Origin: Bacteroidales bacterium
GTDB lineage: Bacteria; Bacteroidota; Bacteroidia; Bacteroidales; UBA1556
NCBI GenBank assembly: GCA_023145955.1
Contig: JAGLDA010000073.1
Span: forward strand, 1-11,985
Reading direction: 5' to 3'
DNA length: 11,985 nucleotides
Below the pieces are notes generated by a model. It did no database searches. It had not been told where the DNA came from and saw only the letters and a list, made by a program, of their open reading frames with translations. Of this stretch, positions 1 to 6,630 are shown in pieces; position 1 is the first letter of the stretch; each line of letters opens with the position of its first letter. The position numbers were made by a program, and so were the translations under genes.

Positions 1-280
1 TACTATCAATAATATTACTATCAATGCTAGAACTATCAGTTTTTGCAATATCGCTTATTTGAGTTATATCTAATAGCGAATCAATATTGTCTATATTTTT
101 TGTTATATCAGATATGTCAGCATAGCTAGTGCTATCTTTGCTAAGCATATCCTCAAATGTAGGCATATGAATTTTAAAACCAAGGTATTCTATTCCATCA
201 TCTGGTAATAATAGCATACTTATTGCAAGAAAAAATCCTACAATAATAAAAAAGAATACCGTTTTTATTGGTTTTATCAT
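1..280 (-). CDS. Membrane-anchored protein, N-terminal part (possible SGNH/GDSL family), truncated by window edge
   Basis: An ATG at 280-278 opens a frame that stays open to base 1, giving 93 codons of an incomplete protein. It begins MIKPIKTVFFFIIVGFFLAI, a short basic start followed by one hydrophobic segment (about residues 7-26) with no clear signal-peptidase site, so a membrane anchor is likely. A short region with PDDGIEYLGFKIHMPTFEDM follows, then a linker rich in Asp, Ser and Ile. The first visible bases contain a 10-bp direct repeat (1-10 and 16-25) inside this linker. The start overlaps the stop of the upstream transglycosylase-like gene as ATGA, so the two are probably translationally coupled. 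From memory, Bacteroidota SGNH/GDSL hydrolases tied to envelope acylation can begin with an anchor plus a similar region. No catalytic motif is visible here, so this family assignment is only a guess. Confidence 0.6.
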   Translation of the reverse strand, partial: MIKPIKTVFFFIIVGFFLAISMLLLPDDGIEYLGFKIHMPTFEDMLSKDSTSYADISDITKNIDNIDSLLDITQISDIAKTDSSSIDSNIIDS

Positions 281-1812
281 TTCTTCTTTATCTTTAATTT
301 TTGTCCAATTTGAATACTTCTAGCGTTTGTAATATTATTCCAACGCAAAATATCTTCAGGGCTTACTCCATCATACTTTTTGGCAATAACGTAAGGAGAT
401 TCTCCAGATTTCACAGTATGATAAAACCAGTCTTTACCAAGTGGCTCTACCACTTTTTTTGCTTTTGGAGCTACAGTTTTACCTTCTCGTTTTTGCTTTT
501 CAGAAAAGCTCATTGTATCCAATTTTTTATAATAGCTCTCTTTATCCTTATCTACATATATTTTTAGCTTTTTGCCAGCACGTATTCTGCGAGGATCGTA
601 AATATTATTCCAGTCTTCAATCTGACGTACTTTTATATCAAACCACTCGGATATATATCCAAGATTATCTCCTGATTTTATAGTATAATAAATAATTGCG
701 CTACCATCAGGAATTTGCTCAGGTTCATATTTTGCATAATGCCTACTTTTTGATGCTGGCGGTAGAATTACAGGTTTACTAATGGCAAAAAGAACAGAGT
801 CGTTATATGAATAAATAGAATCTTCATATTTATTAAAGCTGGCCAAATATCCTTTTGGGATAAGGAGCATATATAACTCACTAACAGCAGGTACAATATC
901 GTGTTTGTATTCGGGATTAAGAAAGTGCAAAGTGTCCAACGAAATACCCAATACTTCATTAAGTTGTACAAAATGTAGTCGTTTAGATATTTCTAAAGTA
1001 TCGGTTGCTATGGCAAAGCTAGAGTTGTCATTACAAATACCAAGACTATCAGCGTATTTGTGAAGAATAATAGATGCCGTAAGGCTAGGAACTATATCGC
1101 GTCCAAATTCTGGAAGTAAATGATAGATGCTATCATAATTCATTTGATTATTAGCTCGCCTGATGCTCTTATTTACTATGCTAGCTCCACAACTATAGGC
1201 AGCAAGTGCCAAGTCCCAATCTTTATATAAACTATACAAATGCTTAATTTCGCTAAGCGCTGCCTTTGTAGATTTATCTATGTTTTTTCTTTCATCAACG
1301 TAAGAGTCAATATTAAGCCCCACCATACGTGCTGCAGAGTAGCGGAGTTGCCATAAACCAGCAGCACCAGTTTCACCCAATGCCATATTGTTCATTGCAC
1401 TTAGTGCAAATGGTAAGTATTTAAGTGCTTTAGGAAGATCCAATGATACAATTTCCTTATCAAAACTTTTTCCTAAATAACTAGAATAGGCAAGAATTTT
1501 TGCGGTTTTTCTTCCATTGCTAATGTAATTAGTTAATATTGCTCCTGCTCGTGAGTTATACTTGAATTCTATGTCTGAGTTTATTTTGCCAATGTATTTC
1601 TCATAATGAAATTCAGATATTGCTAGTAAATTATCTTCATTATACTTAGCATCATTTATTAAAGAGTTGCTATCGTTTTTCAATAGGTCATTCAGATTTT
1701 TAGTCCAATTGTCTATGTAATAATCATTAGCCTTGCTACTATGTTTAGTTTTTTGCGCTAATACGGATAAAAATCCGATAATAAATACTGTTATTAATAT
1801 TGTATGTCTCAA
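277..1812 (-). CDS. LysM-containing MltD-like lytic transglycosylase homologue lacking the catalytic Glu
   Basis: This 511-residue protein has a signal peptide (about residues 1-20, ending VLAQ). An SLT/MltD-type domain (about 121-245) contains KYLPFALSAM, GAAGLWQ (149-155), YVDER (171-175) and the AAYSCG segment. A degenerate LysM-like stretch lies at 271-320, and two clear LysM domains at about 374-420 and 463-510 bind peptidoglycan. Family enzymes cleave the glycan strand using a Glu in the motif LPxxES. Here the motif reads L-P-F-A-L-S, with Leu137 (codon CTA) in that position, so the fold is present but catalysis is doubtful. The only initiator that retains the signal peptide is TTG at 1812-1810: a TAA lies six codons upstream in frame and no ATG is nearby. 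The stop overlaps the next gene by 4 bases. Likely a secreted, peptidoglycan-binding envelope protein. Confidence 0.88.
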   Translation of the reverse strand: MRHTILITVFIIGFLSVLAQKTKHSSKANDYYIDNWTKNLNDLLKNDSNSLINDAKYNEDNLLAISEFHYEKYIGKINSDIEFKYNSRAGAILTNYISNGRKTAKILAYSSYLGKSFDKEIVSLDLPKALKYLPFALSAMNNMALGETGAAGLWQLRYSAARMVGLNIDSYVDERKNIDKSTKAALSEIKHLYSLYKDWDLALAAYSCGASIVNKSIRRANNQMNYDSIYHLLPEFGRDIVPSLTASIILHKYADSLGICNDNSSFAIATDTLEISKRLHFVQLNEVLGISLDTLHFLNPEYKHDIVPAVSELYMLLIPKGYLASFNKYEDSIYSYNDSVLFAISKPVILPPASKSRHYAKYEPEQIPDGSAIIYYTIKSGDNLGYISEWFDIKVRQIEDWNNIYDPRRIRAGKKLKIYVDKDKESYYKKLDTMSFSEKQKREGKTVAPKAKKVVEPLGKDWFYHTVKSGESPYVIAKKYDGVSPEDILRWNNITNARSIQIGQKLKIKKK

Positions 1813-2009
1813 CGTGATATGAGTGTTTTATGTTCGAATATATAAATTAATTACTATAAGCGAAAATATCTTTATTTTGAATAGATAAGAGGTAGAATTA
1901 TTATTGATTATTAACAACGCTATTAACTATATGTTTTATTAAGTTTTGCTTTATTGAAAAGTGTTTTTAAGTAAAAGGAAGATAGTAAGGTGGAGTGTAG
2001 AAACTTATA
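1813..2009. other. AT-rich intergenic region, no confident signal
   Basis: This is a 197-base gap between the outer-membrane barrel gene and the transglycosylase-like gene, both on the minus strand. Read on the minus strand there are two near-matches to the Bacteroidota -7 box (TATTTTCG and TATATTCG, one mismatch each to TAnnTTTG), but neither has a TTG at the right distance. I found no convincing terminator hairpin. The gap is long enough for the transglycosylase-like gene to have its own promoter, but the sequence does not settle it. Confidence 0.4.
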
Positions 2010-3389
2010 TTATATAGGCGCAATAAAATGCAAATATACCCTTGATTCGCCCATAGCATTAATTGCCCATTCCACTCTAGCTACGGCATCATAGTATGTT
2101 GATAAATCTAATCCCAATCCTCCTGAATATTGAAAATCATTTGGGAGCATATTTGTTGGGCTAAATATTTGTTTGTTATTTACATAGCCAGCATCAGCAA
2201 AAATATTTAGATAAATAGATATGGGTATAGTATTAAACTTTTTTGAGGAGATAAAGTTAATATTGAATGTTTTCTTTGGAATAAGAGCAAATTTAATATT
2301 TGATTTTGCAACAATATAATCTTGACCATCAATAATATAATACTCATATCCCCTAATGTAGTCTCTGCCATAGCCAAGCCCACGTTCAATCATATATGGC
2401 TGAAATCCTCCCCAGCTTTTCTTGGCAATTAATCCTATTGCACCATAAAAACGATTATGAATATGGAAGTATTTACGAGATGTAGATTTAATAGAGAATG
2501 TATTTATACCACTATCGAAAAGCCCAAGTCCAGTTTTATTCAATACTAAATCAGTATAGTAACCTGTTAAAGGATAAGGTTTATAATCTCTATGGTCAAG
2601 CTTAAGTTTATAATGAATGCCAAAATATTCTGTCGATTTTGTAGAATCGGGAGAGTAATATGGGTTATATGCAATTAACGAATCTGCAAATTCCCATTTA
2701 TGGTAATTAATTTGTAGCTTATTATGTAAGTAATATTTAGGACGGTAAATAAACTGTAGAGAAGTAATCCAATCTCGCTGAATAGGAGTGTTATCTGTTT
2801 TAAGGAAAACTTGCTTGTCGTATTCCGTAATAGCATTTACTTCATGCTTGAGTGTATAAACACTATGAAATCCCATGCCAAAAGTTTTCTTTTTATTCAA
2901 GTATGGCATCTCATACGATAAACCTATTTTTTGATTATAGCCAAGCATTAATAATACCTTTAATACCTCACCACGACCACGCATATTGTTGTGAGTAAGA
3001 AAAACCCCTGCGCTTGCTCTTGATAGGTTAGGATTCTCTAGCCACGTATTAAAGTTTCGCTCATCGATAGTAAGCTGCGGAATTGGCCATAGATACCATC
3101 TTTCTTGTACCACTACCTCAATAGTTACATGTTTGTCAATAGTGCTTGTATTTATGTTAACCTCTGTGAATAAGCTAGTGTTTATTATGTTATTGGTGCT
3201 TGATGTTATGGCTTCCTGATAGTCTTGCTTACTAATAGTATCTCCTTTTTCAAATACTAATTCTCTAAGGATAAAACTATTCTTGGTTGTTGAATTGCCA
3301 CTAATCTTTATATCACCAATAATCACATATTGTGCTTTTAGGGCTACTATTGAGAATAGTAGTATTAATATAAGAAAGATCTTTTTCAT
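2010..3389 (-). CDS. Single-POTRA Omp85/BamA-TamA-type outer-membrane barrel protein
   Basis: Starting at the ATG at 3389 gives 459 residues; a GTG 12 bases upstream (3401) is also in frame. ATG is preferred because it yields a clean signal peptide, MKKIFLILILLFSIVALKAQ. Residue numbers below count from the GTG. One POTRA domain follows at about 25-100 (VIIGDIKISGNSTT, then TSLFTEVNI and VVVQER), then a barrel of roughly 360 residues. Barrel hallmarks are the NNMRGRGE turn (138-145), DHRDYKPYPLTGYY (279-292) and IRGYEYY (349-355), the conserved RG-aromatic motif of the Omp85 loop L6. BamA normally has five POTRAs and TamA three, so this is a reduced member. It could assemble or translocate proteins or lipids at the outer membrane; the substrate is unknown. 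The C-terminus (HFIAPI) lacks the usual terminal aromatic. It lies about 23 bases after the CBS gene, suggesting one operon. Confidence 0.85.
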   Translation of the reverse strand: MKKIFLILILLFSIVALKAQYVIIGDIKISGNSTTKNSFILRELVFEKGDTISKQDYQEAITSSTNNIINTSLFTEVNINTSTIDKHVTIEVVVQERWYLWPIPQLTIDERNFNTWLENPNLSRASAGVFLTHNNMRGRGEVLKVLLMLGYNQKIGLSYEMPYLNKKKTFGMGFHSVYTLKHEVNAITEYDKQVFLKTDNTPIQRDWITSLQFIYRPKYYLHNKLQINYHKWEFADSLIAYNPYYSPDSTKSTEYFGIHYKLKLDHRDYKPYPLTGYYTDLVLNKTGLGLFDSGINTFSIKSTSRKYFHIHNRFYGAIGLIAKKSWGGFQPYMIERGLGYGRDYIRGYEYYIIDGQDYIVAKSNIKFALIPKKTFNINFISSKKFNTIPISIYLNIFADAGYVNNKQIFSPTNMLPNDFQYSGGLGLDLSTYYDAVARVEWAINAMGESRVYLHFIAPI

Positions 3390-3412
3390 TACAAAAATCA
3401 CAGATTGTTAGT

Positions 3413-4093
3413 TTAGATGTTTAAATAGTTCATAAGTGATTCGTAATTTTCTTCAACTTTAGATATGGACTCAATTGTATTATTAAAGGTATATTTAATT
3501 ATATAGTTATACCTTTCTAATGATTGAACTACAGCATCAGTATTTTCAGTATTTATTTTAATAGTTACTTCAATTTTATCAATGTTACTAATATATGAAA
3601 CGTATGAATTATATATTTTGGAATCTTGTGATTCTACAATTTGAGCAATATGAGACAGACTATAGTCATGTTTATTCATCTCCATTACTATTATTCCTCC
3701 AGCTTCGTTTATAGCAGTAAATTTATTAAGAAACTTAATAACTGATTTAGTATTTATACTTCCAATATACTGATGGCTATTGGTAATAACAGGGATTACC
3801 GATAGCTTATGAGTTCCCATTGAGAAAATTGCATCATAGATATGTTGATTTTCTAAAATAAAATGAGATGTAAGTATGTTACTAATATTATCAAGTGTTG
3901 TACTAGGATTTTCTATATTTAAAAGGCTTTCTTCAGAAATTAACCCCAATAAAGTTTTGTTATTTGTATTATAAGAACTAACTACTGGTAAGTGCGAAAT
4001 TTTAAACTCCTCCATTAAATCCATAGCTTTATTAGCAGTATCTGATAATAATAATGGAGAAATTGTTCCAGAAATGAGATCTTTCGCAAGCAT
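3413..4093 (-). CDS. CBS-domain-pair protein with C-terminal ACT-like domain
   Basis: This is a 226-residue cytoplasmic protein with no signal peptide or membrane segment. It contains a CBS pair: CBS1 at about 2-60 (DTANKAMDLMEEFKISHLPVV, then LLGLISEE) and CBS2 at about 66-124 (LSVIPVIT, QYIGSIN). A third domain at about 130-203, beginning GGIIVMEMNKHDYSLSHIAQ, has the alternating strand-helix order of an ACT domain. CBS pairs usually bind adenine nucleotides and ACT domains small metabolites such as amino acids, so a sensor or regulatory role is likely, but no output domain is present. The gene is divergent from pdxJ across 255 bases and followed closely by the Omp85-like gene. From memory, a CBS gene of this kind near pdxJ, nadK, uppS and bamA is common in Bacteroidota. 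The ATG start at 4093 fits the candidate promoter just upstream. Confidence 0.85.
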   Translation of the reverse strand: MLAKDLISGTISPLLLSDTANKAMDLMEEFKISHLPVVSSYNTNNKTLLGLISEESLLNIENPSTTLDNISNILTSHFILENQHIYDAIFSMGTHKLSVIPVITNSHQYIGSINTKSVIKFLNKFTAINEAGGIIVMEMNKHDYSLSHIAQIVESQDSKIYNSYVSYISNIDKIEVTIKINTENTDAVVQSLERYNYIIKYTFNNTIESISKVEENYESLMNYLNI

Positions 4094-4117
4094 AATTGGT
4101 TTTATTATTTATTAATG

Positions 4118-4150
4118 CAAATATGAATAAATAAATCGTCTAAAATCAAA
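4118..4150 (-). promoter_or_regulatory. Candidate Bacteroidota-type promoter of the CBS-domain gene
   Basis: On the minus strand a TTG (with a preceding T; 4150-4147) is followed, after 21 bases, by CATATTTG (4125-4118). This has one mismatch to the -7 consensus TAnnTTTG of Bacteroidota sigma factors. Transcription would begin about 18 bases before the ATG. The call rests on motif match and position only. Confidence 0.4.
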
Positions 4151-4175
4151 ATTATTTTCTTTTTATTCACTTTAA

Positions 4176-4208
4176 AAAAGAAAAGCGAAAAATAATTATT
4201 GTACATTT
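4176..4208 (+). repeat. 33-bp direct repeat, copy A, in the divergent pdxJ/CBS promoter region
   Basis: The copy runs from AAAAGAAAAGCGAAAAAT to TTGTACATTT and matches copy B at 32 of 33 positions (G versus A at position 12). It contains the perfect 10-bp palindrome AATAATTATT directly before TGTACA. The following bases, TACATTTT, are one mismatch from a Bacteroidota -7 box on the plus strand. Confidence 0.9.
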
Positions 4209-4285
4209 TTATGTTTCTAGTAATAAATATTTTGAAAAAAAATTACAAAATATTCATTAAAACATTGAATTCCCAATAATTTTTT

Positions 4286-4339
4286 ATTTGCTTAATAAAA
4301 GAAAAGCAAAAAATAATTATTGTACATTTGTAAGCAAAT
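4286..4339 (+). repeat. 33-bp direct repeat, copy B (4297-4329), bracketed by a 9-bp inverted repeat
   Basis: Copy B repeats copy A 121 bases downstream with a single substitution. Unlike copy A it is enclosed by a perfect 9-bp inverted repeat, ATTTGCTTA (4286-4294) and TAAGCAAAT (4331-4339). The whole block sits immediately before pdxJ and includes the -7-like TACATTTG. This could be an operator, a duplicated promoter segment or a transcript hairpin; the sequence alone does not decide. Confidence 0.8.
4323..4330 (+). promoter_or_regulatory. Candidate -7 box of pdxJ
   Basis: TACATTTG is a perfect match to TAnnTTTG and lies 18 bases before the pdxJ ATG, so the leader would be very short. No TTG stands at the expected 17-23 base distance; the upstream stretch is A-rich repeat sequence instead. 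The element overlaps the end of repeat copy B and the right arm of the flanking inverted repeat begins right after it, so a protein bound there could control pdxJ. Confidence 0.5.
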
Positions 4340-4348
4340 ATACGATTT

Positions 4349-5062
4349 ATGACAAAGCTAAGTGTAAATATAAATAAAATTGCTACTCTAAGAAATGCTA
4401 GAGGAGGTGATTTGCCAAATTTGCTTAATGTAGCACTTGATTGTGAGCGATTTGGAGCCGAAGGGATAACTGTACATCCACGCCCTGATGAGCGTCATAT
4501 TACCTATGCCGATGTGTACGATTTGCATAAAAAGATATCTACAGAGTTCAATATCGAAGGTAATCCCATAGAAAAGTTTATGAAACTTGTGCTAGATGTA
4601 ATACCCGCACAAGCCACTTTAGTTCCTGATGCTCCTGATGCTATTACTTCAAATGCAGGATGGGATACAATTAAAAATAAATCTTTTCTACAAGATACTA
4701 TAGCAAAATTGAAGGATGCTGGAATACGCACTTCTATTTTTGTGGATGCGAATCCAGAAATGGTTTTCCATGCTAAGGAAACAGGTGCTGATAGGGTAGA
4801 GCTTTATACCGAAAGTTATGCTACCGATTATCCAATTAATAAGGAAAAGGCTATTGCTCCTTTTATTCGTGCGGCTCAGGCTGCTCAGGAGCTTGGGTTA
4901 GGGCTTAATGCTGGTCATGATCTTAATCTTGAAAATCTTGAATATTTTGTTAATAATATTCCTGGCCTTGTGGAAGTTTCCATTGGTCATGCTCTTATTT
5001 CTGATGCCTTGTATTATGGATTGGAGAATACAGTAATGATGTATAAACGATTAACTATATAA
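4349..5062 (+). CDS. pdxJ: Pyridoxine 5'-phosphate synthase PdxJ
   Basis: PdxJ condenses 1-deoxy-D-xylulose 5-phosphate with 3-amino-2-oxopropyl phosphate to give pyridoxine 5'-phosphate, the ring-closing step of the DXP-dependent vitamin B6 pathway, in the cytoplasm. The 237-residue length is typical and the whole TIM-barrel family signature is present: VNINKIATLRNARGG (6-20), ITVHPRPDERHI (40-51, with His43), IEGNP (69-73, Glu70 matching the catalytic Glu72 of E. coli), VELYTE (150-155), NAGHDL (187-192, His190) and the phosphate-binding IGHALISDAL near the C-terminus. The GG after NAR and the PRPDERH form are typical of Bacteroidota PdxJ. All expected catalytic residues are present, so it should be active. 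It is a single-gene plus-strand unit, divergent from the CBS gene and convergent with the glycosyltransferase, from which it is separated by only 24 bases with no clear terminator. Confidence 0.97.
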   Translation: MTKLSVNINKIATLRNARGGDLPNLLNVALDCERFGAEGITVHPRPDERHITYADVYDLHKKISTEFNIEGNPIEKFMKLVLDVIPAQATLVPDAPDAITSNAGWDTIKNKSFLQDTIAKLKDAGIRTSIFVDANPEMVFHAKETGADRVELYTESYATDYPINKEKAIAPFIRAAQAAQELGLGLNAGHDLNLENLEYFVNNIPGLVEVSIGHALISDALYYGLENTVMMYKRLTI

Positions 5063-5086
5063 ATACTCTTGTATGGAAATGTTTTA

Positions 5087-6271
5087 CTAATTAGAATTTA
5101 TTCTATTTTGTGCTTCAGAGTAAAATTCTAAGATTAGATTTCCTACCTTTATTTTATCATAATTATTAATTGCATACCTGCGCATAGCATCACTATTATA
5201 ATTGCTATGTGTTTTGGCCATTTTAAGAATTGCCTCCGAAAGGCCTTCTTCATCTTTTGGCTCAACAAAAATCCCATATTCTTTAGGAAGAACTTCGGGT
5301 ATTGCTCCTGCATTGGTTGCTATTACAGGTTTGCCTGCCGATAAGCTTTCTGCTATTACTATAGAAAAGGTTTCGTAATTGCTAAAAAGTACTTGGAAAT
5401 TGCAGGTATCTATTTTTTGTATTACTTCTTTGGGAGATAATTCTCCAGTAAATTCTACTTTATCTTTTAGATGTAATTCTTCCGTCAAATTAATAGCTTT
5501 ATTATAATCCTGACCTATACCAACCATTACTAACTCCATATTATTATTGCTTTCTATGGCAGTGGCAAATGCTCTAATAATTCCACTTACATTCTTCGAC
5601 TTATCTTCAAAGCATGAAATGTGAAAAATACGAATGGTATCTGATTTAAGCTCCGCTTTGGAAGGAATAAAAAGAGATGTATCAATAGAATTTGGAATAA
5701 TGCTCCAGTTATCATTTTGAAGGCCAGCATCATTCATGGCTTTCTTTAGTGAGTTGGATACCGTGCTCATCGCTGCTGCTTTTTTAACTACATTTTTTGT
5801 AATTAATTTCCTTAGAAAGCCTTTATAAGTATTGTTGAAACTATAATATCTAGACCAATGTTCGGTAATAACATAGGGGATTTTATAAAACAGATTAAGT
5901 ATAAATGCAATAACGCCTGCACGTGTTAATATATGTACATGGTTTATGTCAGGTTTATACCTTTTTTCAATAAGTAATTTCCACGCTCTTTTATATGAGA
6001 AAAGTGTTCTGTAAATATTTATTAATGCTCCCAAAAATGGAATGTTACTTTTCCTGAAATAAATAATTATCTCGTAAATTCCTTCATTATCATTTGTTTC
6101 TATTTCGTATGTTTCTTTATTATTATTGCAAGCTTGTACATATATAACTGATACATTGCAATGGGGAAGTATTGATAACGCATGATTTTTTACGAAAAGG
6201 CCAAACATTGCATCGCTACGGTTGGGATACCATGCAGGGAGAAATAAGATATTTAGTTTTTTTGATGTCAT
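5087..6271 (-). CDS. GT4-family glycosyltransferase
   Basis: This is a 394-residue GT-B fold enzyme of family GT4. It transfers a sugar from a nucleotide-sugar donor to an acceptor, probably a cell-surface glycan such as lipopolysaccharide O-chain, capsule or exopolysaccharide. The N-terminal acceptor half starts LNILFLPAWYPNRSD and contains VITEHWSRYY (134-143). The linker has IPNSID (192-197). The donor half has HISCFEDKSKNV (217-228), a variant of the usual phosphate-binding loop, and the EX7E motif ETFSIVIAE (300-308), followed by SAGKPVIATNAGAIPEV. There is no signal peptide or obvious membrane segment, consistent with a cytoplasmic or peripheral enzyme. The ATG at 6271 is supported by the conserved strand starting a few residues later. 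It stands alone between a terminator and pdxJ, not in a visible polysaccharide cluster, so the sugar and acceptor cannot be inferred. Confidence 0.92.
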   Translation of the reverse strand: MTSKKLNILFLPAWYPNRSDAMFGLFVKNHALSILPHCNVSVIYVQACNNNKETYEIETNDNEGIYEIIIYFRKSNIPFLGALINIYRTLFSYKRAWKLLIEKRYKPDINHVHILTRAGVIAFILNLFYKIPYVITEHWSRYYSFNNTYKGFLRKLITKNVVKKAAAMSTVSNSLKKAMNDAGLQNDNWSIIPNSIDTSLFIPSKAELKSDTIRIFHISCFEDKSKNVSGIIRAFATAIESNNNMELVMVGIGQDYNKAINLTEELHLKDKVEFTGELSPKEVIQKIDTCNFQVLFSNYETFSIVIAESLSAGKPVIATNAGAIPEVLPKEYGIFVEPKDEEGLSEAILKMAKTHSNYNSDAMRRYAINNYDKIKVGNLILEFYSEAQNRINSN

Positions 6272-6279
6272 TTGCTGAG

Positions 6280-6287
6280 CAAAGATA
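6280..6287 (-). promoter_or_regulatory. Candidate -7 box of the glycosyltransferase gene
   Basis: Read on the minus strand this is TATCTTTG, a perfect match to TAnnTTTG, lying after the adhesin terminator. It ends only 8 bases before the glycosyltransferase ATG, so the transcript would be nearly leaderless. No TTG -33 element is visible at the usual spacing, so the call is tentative. Confidence 0.4.
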
Positions 6288-6310
6288 TGATTTTTTGATA
6301 TTGAAAAAAT

Positions 6311-6354
6311 AAAAGTGAAGAACGAAATTATTTATTTCATTCTTCACTTTTTTA
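6311..6354 (-). terminator. Intrinsic terminator of the giant T9SS adhesin gene
   Basis: AAAAGTGAAGAA (6311-6322) pairs perfectly with TTCTTCACTTTT (6340-6351). After one C/A mismatch the stem continues with GAAAT/ATTTC, around a 5-base loop (6329-6333). On the minus strand the hairpin is followed by TTTTATTTTTT, a good U-tract. It lies about 25-70 bases past the adhesin stop codon and insulates the glycosyltransferase gene. The T-run on the other side is short, so it is mainly a minus-strand terminator. Confidence 0.85.
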
Positions 6355-6378
6355 TTTACTAACTAAACGACAATTAGT

Positions 6379-6630
6379 TTAATTAATAATCACCTTACCT
6401 CTATAAACTATTCCTTTTGAAGTTTTTAAGCGTATAAAGTATACACCTCTAGCAAGTCCTTTTAAGTCTATTTGTTTAGCAGTTTTGCCATATACACTAA
6501 ATTTGCTATTATAAACTTCTGACCCAATAGTGTTTATGATACTTAATTGTAAGTCACTATTTCCAATGTCTCCAATTTCTAATGTAAATATTCCATTATT
6601 TGGATTTGGGAAAATAGTTATAGGAATATC
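6379..6630 (-). other. T9SS type A C-terminal sorting domain (coding segment)
   Basis: The last 83 residues begin DIPITIFPNPNNGIFTLEI, continue with LSIINTIGSEVY and end LKGLARGVYFIRLKTSKG then YRGKVIIN. This is the Por secretion tail pattern: FPNPNNG, a GLARGVYFIR-type strand and a basic C-terminal strand ending KVIIN. It directs transport through the type IX system and is usually removed at the surface by the sortase PorU. Confidence 0.95.

Noticed and set aside
301..683. Overlapping plus-strand open frames antisense to the LysM region
   Set aside because: Their translations are low-complexity Phe/Tyr/Leu-rich shadows of a minus-strand gene with clear domain motifs.
3390..3401. GTG at 3401 as the start of the Omp85-like gene
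   Set aside because: The ATG 12 bases later gives a standard signal peptide (MKKIF...KAQ); the extra MIFV adds nothing recognisable.
4211..4279. A 22-codon plus-strand ORF starting with ATG just after repeat copy A
   Set aside because: It is very short, AT-driven in composition (Lys, Ile, Asn), has no recognisable motif and overlaps the promoter region. The promoter-like repeat before it is the only reason to consider it.
5092..5105. TAGAAT-TT-ATTCTA palindrome near the convergent pdxJ and glycosyltransferase ends as a terminator
   Set aside because: The stem is six AT-rich pairs with a 2-base loop, lies inside the glycosyltransferase coding region and lacks a proper U-tract.
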